This document shows, piece after piece, positions 8,504 through 17,048 of a DNA stretch of 64,000 nucleotides; position 1 is the first letter of the stretch, and each line of letters begins with the position of its first letter. Position numbers and translations under genes: made by a program. A model generated the notes under the pieces. The model saw only the letters and a list, made by a program, of their open reading frames with translations. It did not search any database and was not told where the DNA came from. This stretch comes from Flavisolibacter ginsenosidimutans (GTDB lineage Bacteria; Bacteroidota; Bacteroidia; Chitinophagales; Chitinophagaceae): positions 3,906,001 through 3,970,000 of the forward strand of contig NZ_CP042433.1 of assembly GCF_007970805.1 (NCBI RefSeq), read 5' to 3'.

Positions 8504-9772
8504 ATGGAAACAATAAATTTTGAAGAGCGGCTGATGCGCCACAGGAGCGAGTTTGCGCGGGTTGTACCGTTTGAACCGGAGGATAAATTGTTGCAGATGG
8601 ATTTTACGTCGGCGAACAAAGATTTGACTGATGAAATATTGAATGATACAAACCGGTTCATTAAATACATCAACAAGAAATTGAGCGATGCAAATGCGAA
8701 GTATGGGATTGGTGGGTATGATGAGAACCGGACAGTTTATAGGAGAAGTAGAGTGTTTGATGGCGGCCCATCCCCAACAACCACACTAAATGCATCAGAT
8801 AGTGCTAAAGCCACTTCCCGGTGGGAAGGGGAAGAAGATGCTGAATCGTTAGTTGAAGAAGATACAATAGGGTATAGATATGCTGATCCCTATCTATACC
8901 CTGTGTTAAAAGAGTATGCTTTACAGAATCGGAATGTGCCGACACAAGCAGAAGAAGTTCTTTGGAATGCGCTGAAAACAAAACAACTTGATCAATACAA
9001 GTTCAGAAGGCAGCACATCATTGATAAATTCATTGCTGATTTTGTTTGCCTAAAAAAACGATTAGTTATAGAAGTGGACGGACTCATTCACCAATTACCC
9101 GACAACAAAACCAACGACGAACTTCGAACAAATATTTTATACGAACGCGGGTTCAGCGTTATTCGATTCAGCAACGATGAAGTTTTGTATCAATTGGATA
9201 GCGTATTATCTAAAATTCTCGAAACATTGAAACAAAAGAATATTGTTCGAGTGCCCGTTGAGACGGAAATGCCTGAACATAAAGTAGTCTCGTCCAAAAG
9301 CGAGGGGCGCAGCTCGGATGGCCTTCCCACCGGGAAGGTCGGGATGGGCCGCAGTCTTCATCTTGGCATTGACATCTGGGGCAAGCCCTACACCAAAGTA
9401 ATGGCGCCGATGAATGGCATTGTTCATTCCTTTGCCTTCAACAACGCTTATGGCGATTACGGCGCGACCATTATTCTCACCCACAATTTAGACGGCGAAA
9501 CCTTTCACACGCTTTACGGTCATCTTAGTTTGAACTCGATTAAAAATTTGCACGAAGGCGATCTGGTGAAGAAAGGCGACGTGTTTTGCGAGTTCGGTAT
9601 TCCCTTCGAAAACGGCCAATGGCCGCCGCACCTGCATTTTCAAATCATCAAAGACATGCAAGGAATGAAAGGCGATTATCCCGGTGTGTGTGCGTTGAGC
9701 GAAAGAGAGAAGTACTTGAGTAATTGTCTCAATGCAGACATCGTGCTGAACATGATGCGCTACGCCGGTTAA
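8504..9772 (+). CDS. M23 peptidase interrupted in frame by a DUF559 domain
   Basis: The 422-residue frame joins two unrelated proteins. Residues 1-88 and 283-422 form a cytoplasm-type M23 peptidase: HLGID (His286, Asp290), LYGHLS (His340) and PPHLHF (His376, His378) are the zinc and catalytic residues, and all are intact. Between them residues about 130-245 form a DUF559 domain (Vsr-like PD-(D/E)xK fold) with TQAEEVLWNALKTKQL, YKFRRQHIIDKFIADFVCL and the IEVDG active-site motif. The junctions coincide with terminal inverted repeats at 8763 and 9352, so the middle is an insertion, not an ancient fusion. Whether the chimera is active is unknown. Confidence 0.9.
   Translation: METINFEERLMRHRSEFARVVPFEPEDKLLQMDFTSANKDLTDEILNDTNRFIKYINKKLSDANAKYGIGGYDENRTVYRRSRVFDGGPSPTTTLNASDSAKATSRWEGEEDAESLVEEDTIGYRYADPYLYPVLKEYALQNRNVPTQAEEVLWNALKTKQLDQYKFRRQHIIDKFIADFVCLKKRLVIEVDGLIHQLPDNKTNDELRTNILYERGFSVIRFSNDEVLYQLDSVLSKILETLKQKNIVRVPVETEMPEHKVVSSKSEGRSSDGLPTGKVGMGRSLHLGIDIWGKPYTKVMAPMNGIVHSFAFNNAYGDYGATIILTHNLDGETFHTLYGHLSLNSIKNLHEGDLVKKGDVFCEFGIPFENGQWPPHLHFQIIKDMQGMKGDYPGVCALSEREKYLSNCLNADIVLNMMRYAG
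8763..9352. mobile_element. DUF559-bearing inverted-repeat element inside the M23 gene
   Basis: A perfect 12-bp terminal inverted repeat, GCGGCCCATCCC (8763-8774) against GGGATGGGCCGC (9341-9352), bounds the DUF559 segment. A second arm, CTTCCCGGTGGGAAGG (8814-8829), matches the reverse complement at 9322-9338 and is itself nearly palindromic. Spacing between the two blocks is 39 nt on the left but 3 nt on the right. There is no transposase. The frame is open throughout, so host and insert are translated as one protein. Confidence 0.8.
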
Positions 9773-9890
9773 TGTTCTTTTTTATTGTCCCGCTTTGCGG
9801 CAATGCGTATATTTAAAAAGCAATTCGCTCCCTGAAGACTGCTCTCGCTTAAACCCGGCGCTAAATTTTTCTCTCACTAAAACCACAATT

Positions 9891-11153
9891 ATGGCAGTCA
9901 ACATCATCGAAACAATCAAGGGCTACCTTACACCTGATCTCATTTCAAAAGCAAGCAACATGCTGGGCGAAAGCGAAAGCGGTGTTTCCAAAGCTTTGTC
10001 GGGGCTTGTGCCAGCCGTATTTGGCGGCTTGATTTCAAAAGCTACGTCCGGCTCACAGGCCGGGGCAAACGAAGTGCTGGCTTTGTCCAAGGAAAGCTAC
10101 CAGAGCGGCTTTCCGGGTAACATCACCAACATGCTAAGCGGCGGGTTAACCACAGGGGGTGGCGGTATGTTGGAAAACTTTTTCGGCAACAAACTTCAAT
10201 CCATCATCAGCGCCATTGCTTCGTTTGCGGGCATTAAATCATCGTCGGCACACTCCCTGTTCAACGTGGCTACACCGTTGGCAACGGGTGCTTTGGGAAA
10301 GTATGCTATGGAGAATAACCTCGATGCAAACGGTTTGTCGTCTTTTTTGCAAAGTCAAAAGGCAAACGTAGCGGCCATGTTGCCAGCGGGATTAAGCGGC
10401 GTATTGGGTTTGAGTGGTTTAACAAGCAGTATGTCACCAGTAGGCAGCGAAGCAAGACAAACAGTGAGCGATACCACCGCTTATGCAAAAGATACGTATG
10501 AGCGCAAAGGCGGTACCAATTGGCTTGTGTGGATTTTGTTGCTGGCTGGCGTAGCCGCCTTGCTTTGGTTTTTAACCAGGGGTTGTAATAACGAGAGCAA
10601 GAGCACGACGACAGGAGACAGCACAACCATGACCACAATGCCGTCCGACACATCCACGAAGATGGCCCCAGCTCCTGCAATGCCGCCACGCGAAAGCATG
10701 AAAGTAAAGCTGGCCGACGGCACAGAGATCAATGCGTTTAAGGGCGGCGTGGAAGATCAACTGGTGACTTGCCTGAACGACGCTTCCTGCGCTGCGGGCA
10801 AAGACAAGTGGTTTGACTTTGACAACATCAATTTCAAAACCGGTAGTGCCACCCTTACCGATTCAAGCGCAGCGCAGGTGAGCAATATTGTAGCAATATT
10901 GAAAGCGTACCCAAAAGCCAAAATCAAAATCGGCGGCTATACCGATAAAACCGGTAATGCGGATGCTAACAAAAAGCTGAGTCAGCAACGGGCAGATGCC
11001 GTGATGAACGCCATTAAAACCGGCGGCGCTAACGCTTCGCAATTGGTAGGCGCTGAAGGTTATGGTTCTGAATTTGCCAAAGTAGATGCGTCAGCTTCGG
11101 ATGAAGCAAGAAAAGTGGACAGGCGTATTGCAGTGCAGTTACGGGAGAAATAA
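9891..11153 (+). CDS. DUF937 domain protein with membrane helix and OmpA C-domain
   Basis: The 420-residue protein has a DUF937 domain at about residues 1-180 (starts MAVNIIETIKGYLTPDLI; Gly/Ala/Leu/Ser rich). A transmembrane helix follows at about residues 205-222 (WLVWILLLAGVAALLWFL), then a Ser/Thr/Met-rich linker, and an OmpA/MotB-type peptidoglycan-binding domain near 305-420 (NFKTGSATLTD, GYTDKTGN, LSQQRADAV). The C-domain should be periplasmic and bind peptidoglycan. The role of DUF937 is not established. An upstream in-frame ATG at 9795 is rejected because it adds residues unrelated to the family. Confidence 0.9.
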   Translation: MAVNIIETIKGYLTPDLISKASNMLGESESGVSKALSGLVPAVFGGLISKATSGSQAGANEVLALSKESYQSGFPGNITNMLSGGLTTGGGGMLENFFGNKLQSIISAIASFAGIKSSSAHSLFNVATPLATGALGKYAMENNLDANGLSSFLQSQKANVAAMLPAGLSGVLGLSGLTSSMSPVGSEARQTVSDTTAYAKDTYERKGGTNWLVWILLLAGVAALLWFLTRGCNNESKSTTTGDSTTMTTMPSDTSTKMAPAPAMPPRESMKVKLADGTEINAFKGGVEDQLVTCLNDASCAAGKDKWFDFDNINFKTGSATLTDSSAAQVSNIVAILKAYPKAKIKIGGYTDKTGNADANKKLSQQRADAVMNAIKTGGANASQLVGAEGYGSEFAKVDASASDEARKVDRRIAVQLREK

Positions 11154-11170
11154 CAAAGAGCGAAATAAAG

Positions 11171-11205
11171 AAAAGAGGAAAGGAGTTATGCCCTTTCCTC
11201 TTTTT
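11171..11205. terminator. Bidirectional terminator
   Basis: AAAAGAGGAAAGG (11171-11183) pairs with CCTTTCCTCTTTT around a short loop, ending in a T run at 11201-11205. It sits between the convergent DUF937-OmpA gene and the NAD(P)-binding gene. Confidence 0.85.
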
Positions 11206-11216
11206 ATAATACCAAA

Positions 11217-11864
11217 CTACGCCTTTAAAAGTTTGAAGGCATGCGTCCATTGATTGTTTAAAAAACCGGGGATGCACCACAACATGCACAACGGTTCAAT
11301 GGCTCTCGCTGCTTCCACCGTGCCCATGTCCGCCGTTTCCCACCCAAAGGCGTTGAGAATATCCGTAACCGTATGCTTTGCGCCGCTGTCATTGCCGCAA
11401 ATAAACATCGTTGGTCTTCCTTCTTTATACTGCGGTTTGTAAAACTGCCCATTGCCCACACTGCTAAAGGCTTTGACAAATCGTGCGTCTGGAAATGCTT
11501 TTTGCAGTCTTTCCATAAGTGAGTCATCAAGACTTGTAAAGAATTTCAACACGCCGTTCGTCAGCGCTTCTTTGGCAATAGGATTGGTGGCGTCAATCAC
11601 CACTTTACCTTTTAAATTTTCAGCGCCGCTTTGTTCCAAGGCTTCTTCAGTAGCCGTGCCGGCAACGGCCAATACGATTACATCGCCGAAGGCCGCCGTA
11701 TCAGAAAATAATCCTGTTTTGCCGGATGGATTTTCTTCTTTCCATTTTACCACTTCGTCTTTCGACACGTCTCTTGTGCCGAGCATGACTTCGTTATTTT
11801 CATTCAAGAAAGCAGTGGCCAGCACGCGGCCCACGATGCCTGAACCGATGATTCCTATTTTCAT
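11217..11864 (-). CDS. NADPH-dependent F420 reductase-like Rossmann oxidoreductase
   Basis: A 215-residue protein starting MKIGIIGSGIVGRVLATAFL, a GxGxxG dinucleotide-binding motif, followed by 'MLGTRD' where family members recognise NADP. The length and the later 'VVIDATNPI' block match the NADP oxidoreductase coenzyme F420-dependent family (COG2085). Bacteroidota do not normally make F420, so the real electron partner is probably different. It follows the NmrA-like gene by 24 bp and probably shares its MarR-controlled promoter. Confidence 0.85.
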   Translation of the reverse strand: MKIGIIGSGIVGRVLATAFLNENNEVMLGTRDVSKDEVVKWKEENPSGKTGLFSDTAAFGDVIVLAVAGTATEEALEQSGAENLKGKVVIDATNPIAKEALTNGVLKFFTSLDDSLMERLQKAFPDARFVKAFSSVGNGQFYKPQYKEGRPTMFICGNDSGAKHTVTDILNAFGWETADMGTVEAARAIEPLCMLWCIPGFLNNQWTHAFKLLKA

Positions 11865-11888
11865 GTTGGTTGGTTTATTGGTGAATGA

Positions 11889-12779
11889 TTACGATGCGCT
11901 GTAAGCTCCCGCAAACTCTTTCGCAAAATCTTCCAGTTTGGTTTTCCCAAAGCCTTGCGGACGATTTTTGTTATAGTCTTCTGCCATTTTACCGCTGCGC
12001 ATTGAAGCTCCCATTTCTACGTATTTCTCGGCCATGGCTTCGGGCATGCCGGCCTGCAAAAGGCCACCGCGTGTTTGTTCATCCGTGAATTGTACCCAAG
12101 GCAAATCCGGTTTGCCTACGGCCGAACCCAGCACTTTTGCCACATCGCCTGTGCTTCTTTCGTCGCTGGCCAAATAACGAACCGAGTGTCCTTTAAAAGA
12201 AAGATTCGATAACTCTTCCGCCGCAGCTTCGGCAATATCCGCGGGATGCGAAAGAACCATCTCGGCTTCATCATTGCCATAGTTGCCACCAATAATATTC
12301 ATCCCTTTTATCATGGATAAATTCCCGTAGAAATTGACGTAGAAAAAGCCGGGACGAAGATGAAGAACGTTCACGCCTTCAAGTTTGTTCAACTCTTCTT
12401 CGGCAAGATGCAAGCCGCTCACCGGTCCACAGCCTTCGGGCAGATGCGCACCAACGCTGCTAAGGTTTACAACGTATTTGATGTTGTTCGCACGAATTGC
12501 TTCAGCATAGTTGGCCGCAATTTCACGATAGCCGTCCAATGGACCTGCTGCGTATTGCGGCGGAATCATGGTGTACACCGCATCAGCGCCGGCAAAGGCT
12601 TCTTTCAAAAAGGTTGAGTCTTCAACACTGCCCGTCGTAGCTTTCGCTCCTTTGTCAGTCAAAGGCTTTAAATTTTCAGGGTTGCGACCGATAACGGTTA
12701 CGTTGTGACCTGCGGCCAAAAGTGTTTCGGCCAGCGGTTTGGTAATGTGGCCTGCGCCACCGGTAAGAACGTACTTCAT
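11889..12779 (-). CDS. NmrA-like NAD(P)H-binding oxidoreductase
   Basis: The 296-residue protein begins MKYVLTGGAGHITKPLAETL, a TGGAGxxxxP nucleotide-binding loop of the atypical SDR/NmrA family, followed by 'NVTVIGRNPENL'. The catalytic Tyr/Lys pair of classical SDRs is not evident, as usual in this group. Homologues act as quinone or azo reductases or as redox sensors. It is the first gene of a two-gene operon. A perfect palindrome (12800-12811) lies 21 bp before the start, pointing to control by the neighbouring MarR protein. Confidence 0.88.
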   Translation of the reverse strand: MKYVLTGGAGHITKPLAETLLAAGHNVTVIGRNPENLKPLTDKGAKATTGSVEDSTFLKEAFAGADAVYTMIPPQYAAGPLDGYREIAANYAEAIRANNIKYVVNLSSVGAHLPEGCGPVSGLHLAEEELNKLEGVNVLHLRPGFFYVNFYGNLSMIKGMNIIGGNYGNDEAEMVLSHPADIAEAAAEELSNLSFKGHSVRYLASDERSTGDVAKVLGSAVGKPDLPWVQFTDEQTRGGLLQAGMPEAMAEKYVEMGASMRSGKMAEDYNKNRPQGFGKTKLEDFAKEFAGAYSAS

Positions 12780-12799
12780 GATGGTTGGTTTTTATTTAT

Positions 12800-12811
12800 T
12801 TGTATATACAA
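12800..12811. promoter_or_regulatory. Putative MarR operator upstream of the NmrA-like gene
   Basis: TTGTATATACAA is a perfect 12-bp palindrome 21 bp upstream of the oxidoreductase start. A near-identical site, TTGCATATACAA, is placed similarly before the marR-like gene. Assignment to that regulator is inference from position and symmetry. Confidence 0.6.
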
Positions 12812-12830
12812 GCTACGAAATAAAAAAATT

Positions 12831-13259
12831 TTAGTTGTCTAATTTGTCGGCGATTCTCGCCAAATCTTTTACAAGCTTGTTGCTTTCTTCTTTTCCTAGA
12901 ATACGGGAATAAGCCTCCCAAAATTCCTTCATGCAAGCAGCCAGTTTTGGCTGCAATTCCTTTGCTTTTGGAGTTGGATAAACGTTTGTCAGTTTACCTT
13001 CCGTGGTACGAATGACCAGTTTTTTCTCTTCCAGCTTTTCAATAAGACGCGTGATGGTGCTGGGTTGCAACTGCAGGTGATCGGCAAGAGCCGTTGGCTG
13101 AATCCCGGGTTCTTCCAGCACCGCAATAAGCAGATAAGCGTGGCTCGGAGAAAGGGCAACTTTCTTCCAGCTCTCGTTGGCAAGTTTCTCTACCTTCCGG
13201 GCCAATGCGGCCGAGGTGAAGTAAAGACATTGAGCGTATTTGCTGCACGATGTTTTCAT
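12831..13259 (-). CDS. MarR family transcriptional regulator
   Basis: From the Met at 13259 the protein has 142 residues, the normal MarR size. It shows a winged helix-turn-helix at about residues 50-100 (IQPTALADHLQLQPSTITRLI, then 'LEEKKLVIRTTEGKLTNVYPT' as the wing) flanked by dimerisation helices. Early Cys residues (KTSCSKYAQC) resemble the redox-sensing cysteines of OhrR/DUF24-like sensors, but this is suggestive only. An alternative Met at 13286 lies inside the probable promoter. Likely targets are itself and the two downstream oxidoreductase genes. Confidence 0.88.
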   Translation of the reverse strand: MKTSCSKYAQCLYFTSAALARKVEKLANESWKKVALSPSHAYLLIAVLEEPGIQPTALADHLQLQPSTITRLIEKLEEKKLVIRTTEGKLTNVYPTPKAKELQPKLAACMKEFWEAYSRILGKEESNKLVKDLARIADKLDN

Positions 13260-13288
13260 GAACGGGAACAAAGGTAAGAACTCCATAT

Positions 13289-13300
13289 TTGCATATACAA
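13289..13300. promoter_or_regulatory. Putative MarR autoregulatory operator
   Basis: TTGCATATACAA lies 30 bp before the chosen marR start and differs at one base from the perfect palindrome at 12800-12811. It would allow autorepression and could also affect the divergent ruvB promoter. Confidence 0.5.
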
Positions 13301-13360
13301 AAAAATTTTTAAAAGGCTTTCTTAACAAACGCAACGGCGGCCATTTTGTATATTTACAGC

Positions 13361-14404
13361 ATGTCCAATCCAAATTTAACGGCCGCGAAAGAAAGCCTTT
13401 CGCCGGTAGAAAAAGAGTTTGAAAACGGCATTCGCCCGCAGCAGATTGAGGAGTTCTCCGGCCAGCCGCAGATCATCGAAAACCTGCGCATTTTCATTAA
13501 AGCCGCCAAACTTCGCGGCGAGGCGCTTGATCATGTTTTGTTTCACGGCCCTCCGGGTTTGGGTAAAACAACACTGTCGCGAATTGTCTCAAACGAACTT
13601 GGTGTAAACATCAAAGAAACATCCGGACCCGTGATTGAAAAACCCGGCGATCTTGCGGGTCTGCTTACGGGCTTGCAGCCCAACGATGTTTTGTTTATTG
13701 ATGAAATTCATCGCTTAAGCACGGTGGTTGAAGAATACTTGTATTCGGCAATGGAAGATTACAAGATTGACATCATGATTGACAGTGGTCCCAATGCCCG
13801 CAGCATTCAAATCAACCTGAATCCTTTTACACTGATTGGTGCCACAACAAGAAGCGGTTTGCTGACGGCACCACTACTCTCCCGCTTCGCCATCAAATCG
13901 CGCCTTGAATATTACGATGCCGAAACGCTGAAGAAAATTATTCTTCGCGCCGCTAATATTTTAAATGCAGATATTTCTACCGAAGCCGCAGCGGAAATTT
14001 CGCGCCGCAGCCGGGGCACGCCGCGTATTGCTAATGGTCTGTTGCGAAGAGTGAGAGATTTTGCGCAAGTGCTTAATGACAGTACCATCGATATTGGCAT
14101 TACTAAACATGCGCTTCGTGCATTGAACGTGGACGAACACGGATTGGATGATATGGACAACCGCATCCTCACCGCCATCATCGAAAAATTTAAAGGCGGT
14201 CCCGTGGGAATTACAACCATTGCTACCGCAGTGGGTGAAGAAGGAGGAACAATCGAAGAAGTGTACGAACCGTTTTTGATCCAGGAAGGTTTTTTGATGC
14301 GTACGCCAAGAGGAAGAGAAGTAACGGCGAAGGCTTATGCGCATTTGGGAAAGACGCCACCGTTGCACGGCGCTACCGGGAATTTGTTTGGCGGATTGGG
14401 ATAG
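13361..14404 (+). CDS. ruvB: Holliday junction branch migration ATPase RuvB
   Basis: A 347-residue AAA+ protein. Walker [10 protein letters not shown] is near residue 65, Walker B '[11 protein letters not shown]' near residue 115, and sensor GATTRSG near residue 165; the C-terminal winged helix ends with [13 protein letters not shown]. RuvB hexamers drive branch migration of Holliday junctions with RuvA. The start at 13361 ([11 protein letters not shown]) is preceded by TATATTTA at 13349, a weak -7 box, which argues against the in-frame ATG at 13346. Confidence 0.97.
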   Translation: MSNPNLTAAKESLSPVEKEFENGIRPQQIEEFSGQPQIIENLRIFIKAAKLRGEALDHVLFHGPPGLGKTTLSRIVSNELGVNIKETSGPVIEKPGDLAGLLTGLQPNDVLFIDEIHRLSTVVEEYLYSAMEDYKIDIMIDSGPNARSIQINLNPFTLIGATTRSGLLTAPLLSRFAIKSRLEYYDAETLKKIILRAANILNADISTEAAAEISRRSRGTPRIANGLLRRVRDFAQVLNDSTIDIGITKHALRALNVDEHGLDDMDNRILTAIIEKFKGGPVGITTIATAVGEEGGTIEEVYEPFLIQEGFLMRTPRGREVTAKAYAHLGKTPPLHGATGNLFGGLG

Positions 14405-14495
14405 TTTGGTTGATCGGTTGATTAGTTGAAAAGTTGATTGGTAATTATCTACTAATGAATCGGTCAACTAATCAACCGATCAACTATCTACAACT
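14405..14495. repeat. Word-type inverted repeat, 21-bp perfect stem
   Basis: A perfect 21-bp inverted repeat pairs 14409-14429 with 14464-14484; words are GTTGATCG and GTTGATTAG. It lies exactly between the convergent ruvB and acetyltransferase genes and abuts the acetyltransferase stop. It probably folds into a hairpin in either transcript and could act as a terminator, though it lacks a U tract. Confidence 0.85.
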
Positions 14496-14916
14496 CTTTC
14501 TCCATCACGTAATGCGCAATGGTAATTTCGACGAATTCCTCACCGCTTTTTTTGTAACCCATTTTTTCGTAAAAGCCCAGGGCGTTTTTGCGGGCGTGCA
14601 TGGTGATGCGCTTGTAGCCGCGGTCTCTTGCAAGGTTTTCGGCAAACTGCATTAAAGCCCGGCCAATGCCTTTGCCTTGCACGTCGTTCACCACAGCCAT
14701 TTGACGCAGGCGTACCGTTTGCGGGTCTTCTTCTACCAACATACAACAGCCAAGCATGCGTTCGTCTTCGTAAGCCGCCATGTGCATGTTTGTTTTTTCC
14801 TTTTCCAGCTCGTCCTGCGAAAACTCAAGCCCCAGGGGTTTCCGCAAAATCTCGTTGCGCAGCTTCAGCATTTGCTTGTATTCGTCGGTTCCGTAATCTA
14901 CAATCTTTAAGGCCAT
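14488..14916 (-). CDS. GNAT family N-acetyltransferase
   Basis: The 142-residue protein starting MALKIVDYGTDEYKQMLKLR has the GNAT fold. Acetyl-CoA binding motif A is seen as 'VVNDVQGKGIGRALM' (Q/RxxGxG/A) near residue 80, followed by 'HARKNALGFYEKMGY' in motif B. The substrate is not determinable. An in-frame ATG at 15012 would add an unrelated extension. It is divergent from acpP. Confidence 0.9.
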   Translation of the reverse strand: MALKIVDYGTDEYKQMLKLRNEILRKPLGLEFSQDELEKEKTNMHMAAYEDERMLGCCMLVEEDPQTVRLRQMAVVNDVQGKGIGRALMQFAENLARDRGYKRITMHARKNALGFYEKMGYKKSGEEFVEITIAHYVMEKEL

Positions 14917-15070
14917 GAAGATTTCGTGTTGAAGTGGTTCAATATTACGACGATTGGGCAAGACAGCCAAAGAGAAGTCGGAGGACGAAGAGATGCATAA
15001 CGGAATAAACATCTAACCCGATGACTTCGGGTATAGTTAACGTGCCGTATCCTCCATAAGATTGTCTTTA

Positions 15071-15108
15071 CCGAAAGGCACTTTTTTGCCGGGTAAAAAG
15101 CCTTTCGG
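15071..15108. other. Hairpin in the acpP upstream region
   Basis: CCGAAAGGC (15071-15079) is a perfect inverted repeat with GCCTTTCGG (15100-15108) around a 20-nt loop. It lies upstream of the acpP -7 box and is therefore probably not in the acpP mRNA. It could be the end of an unseen transcript or a protein-binding site. Confidence 0.5.
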
Positions 15109-15137
15109 GGCAAAAATTATTTTTATACAAAATCCTC

Positions 15138-15145
15138 TATTTTTG
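15138..15145 (+). promoter_or_regulatory. Putative acpP -7 box (TATTTTTG)
   Basis: TATTTTTG fits the Bacteroidota -7 consensus TAnnTTTG and lies 28 bp upstream of the acpP start, leaving a short leader. No clear -33 TTTG was seen. Confidence 0.55.
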
Positions 15146-15172
15146 CCCCACTATAACCAAATTTTACCAATC

Positions 15173-15409
15173 ATGTCAGACATTGCAGCAAGAGTAAAAA
15201 AGATCATCGTTGATAAGCTGGGCGTGGATGAAGCCGAAGTAACCAATGAAGCTTCTTTTACCAACGACTTGGGCGCCGACTCTCTGGACACCGTTGAATT
15301 GATCATGGAATTTGAAAAAGAATTCAACATTTCCATTCCGGACGAACAAGCTGAAACCATCACCACGGTTGGACAAGCCGTCTCTTACCTTGAAGAACAC
15401 GCAAAGTAA
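15173..15409 (+). CDS. acpP: Acyl carrier protein
   Basis: The 78-residue acidic protein starts [19 protein letters not shown] and carries the phosphopantetheine attachment Ser in the motif [10 protein letters not shown] (Ser at about residue 38). It carries growing acyl chains in type II fatty acid synthesis. fabF follows 172 bp downstream in the same orientation, the usual acpP-fabF pairing, but a repeat with its own promoter-like box lies between them. Confidence 0.97.
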   Translation: MSDIAARVKKIIVDKLGVDEAEVTNEASFTNDLGADSLDTVELIMEFEKEFNISIPDEQAETITTVGQAVSYLEEHAK

Positions 15410-15493
15410 TTTCCGTTCTTGCAAAAGAGCACCATACCATTCCGCCTTCATGTTCCCGCAACAGAAGGCGGTTTTATCTTGAAGAAGAAAGTC

Positions 15494-15576
15494 AAATTCA
15501 AAAGTAAAAAGCAAGAAAAGGACCTTCGGCTTTGATGCCCTTTTTGAATTTTGCCTTTTTACTTTTGCCTTTTCAT
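15494..15576. repeat. Word-type inverted repeat between acpP and fabF
   Basis: Left arm words (AAATTCAAAAGTAAAAAGC, 15494-15520) are mirrored by TTTTTGAATTTTGCC and TTTTTACTTTTGCC (15541-15570). Pairing is imperfect: about 11 bp plus flanking words. The right arm contains TACTTTTG, a full -7 consensus for fabF. Confidence 0.6.
15560..15567 (+). promoter_or_regulatory. Putative fabF -7 box inside a repeat arm (TACTTTTG)
   Basis: TACTTTTG is an exact TAnnTTTG match 14 bp before the fabF ATG. It is formed by the words of the repeat right arm, so the element may have supplied the promoter. A TTTG exists at 15531 but at a non-standard distance. Confidence 0.45.
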
Positions 15577-15581
15577 ACTAT

Positions 15582-16850
15582 ATGAGCGCAGGAAAAACCA
15601 TCGAACTCAAACGCGTCGTCGTTACCGGCATGGGGGCCCTTACACCACTGGGCAACACCATCACAGAATATTGGAACAATTTACGGAACGGCGTAAGCGG
15701 TTGCGACTACATTACCTTGTTCGACGCGTCGAAGTTTAAGACGAGGTTTGCCTGCGAGATCAAAGGCTTTGATCCCATCAGCTTTTTAGATAGAAAAGAA
15801 GCCCGCAAACTGGATCGCTTTTCGCAAACGGCCATTGCCGCTTCCGACCAGGGCGTGCAGGACGCAGGCATTGACCGGAACAACGTGGACGTTGACCGCG
15901 TGGGCGTTGTCTTTGCGTCGGGCATCGGCGGCCTCATTACCTTTCAGGAAGAAGTACTCAATTTTGGCAAAGGCGACGGCACGCCGCGCTTTAATCCCTT
16001 CTTCATTCCCAAAATGATTTTGGACATTGCGGCCGGACACATCTCCATGCGTCACGGTTTTCGCGGACCCAATTTTGCGGTAGTGAGTGCCTGCGCATCG
16101 AGCACCAACGCCATGATGGAATCCTTCAACCTCATTCGCATGGGCAAGGCCGACATCATCATCACAGGCGGTGCTGAAAGCGTGGTTAGTGAAGCCGGTG
16201 TGGGCGGATTCAATGCCATGAAAGCACTGAGCGAACGAAACGATGATCCCAAAACCGCCTCGCGTCCGTACGACAAAGACCGCGACGGTTTTGTAATGGG
16301 CGAAGCGGCCGGCGTGCTCGTTTTCGAAGAATTGGAACACGCCTTAAAAAGAGGCGCAAAAATTTATTGCGAAATCGCGGGCGCCGGCGCTACGGCCGAT
16401 GCGCATCATTTAACGGCTCCGCATCCTGAAGGTTTGGGTGCAAAGAACGTGATGATACAAGCCCTGGCCGATGCGGACATGCAGGCCTCCGACATTGATT
16501 ACATCAATACACACGGAACCTCTACGCCCCTGGGCGACGTGGCCGAAGTAAAAGCCATCGTTGACGTCTTTGGCGAACATGCTTTCAACTTAAACATCTC
16601 TTCTACAAAATCAATGACCGGCCATTCCCTGGGTGCGGCCGGCGCCATTGAAGCCATTGCCTGCATCATGGCCGTGCAGAACGACGTTGTTCCGCCGACC
16701 ATTAATCACTTTACCGACGATCCCGAACTGGACCCGCGCCTGAACTTTACCTTTGGCGAAGCGCAGAAGCGTGAAGTGAATGCAGCATTGAGCAACACCT
16801 TTGGCTTTGGCGGACACAATGCCTGCATGATCTTTAAGAAGTACAAGTAA
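15582..16850 (+). CDS. fabF: Beta-ketoacyl-ACP synthase II
   Basis: A 422-residue condensing enzyme. The nucleophile Cys lies in VSACASSTNAM (about residue 170), and the two catalytic histidines lie in NTHGTSTPLGD (about residue 311) and GHSLGAAGAIEA (about residue 347). It elongates acyl-ACP with malonyl-ACP in fatty acid synthesis. Placement just after acpP is typical. Confidence 0.97.
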   Translation: MSAGKTIELKRVVVTGMGALTPLGNTITEYWNNLRNGVSGCDYITLFDASKFKTRFACEIKGFDPISFLDRKEARKLDRFSQTAIAASDQGVQDAGIDRNNVDVDRVGVVFASGIGGLITFQEEVLNFGKGDGTPRFNPFFIPKMILDIAAGHISMRHGFRGPNFAVVSACASSTNAMMESFNLIRMGKADIIITGGAESVVSEAGVGGFNAMKALSERNDDPKTASRPYDKDRDGFVMGEAAGVLVFEELEHALKRGAKIYCEIAGAGATADAHHLTAPHPEGLGAKNVMIQALADADMQASDIDYINTHGTSTPLGDVAEVKAIVDVFGEHAFNLNISSTKSMTGHSLGAAGAIEAIACIMAVQNDVVPPTINHFTDDPELDPRLNFTFGEAQKREVNAALSNTFGFGGHNACMIFKKYK

Positions 16851-17048
16851 TCCTTTCTTTGCTTTTCCGCTGTTTGTTTGCCTGTGGCAGAAAAGACCGT
16901 GCAGCGAATTCTATTTCTCAACAAAGCATTTTAATTACTTCACGCCAGCGGCAAGCCGGATGAATTTATTCGGCTAAATGTCTATCTTCACGACACTCTC
17001 TGAAATCGCTTTTCTCCGGCCCGAATCTGTCAACATTAATTCTGGCTT

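Noticed and set aside
8504..9772. DUF559 insertion as an intein
   Set aside because: No splice-junction Cys/Ser and His-Asn motifs are present at the boundaries.
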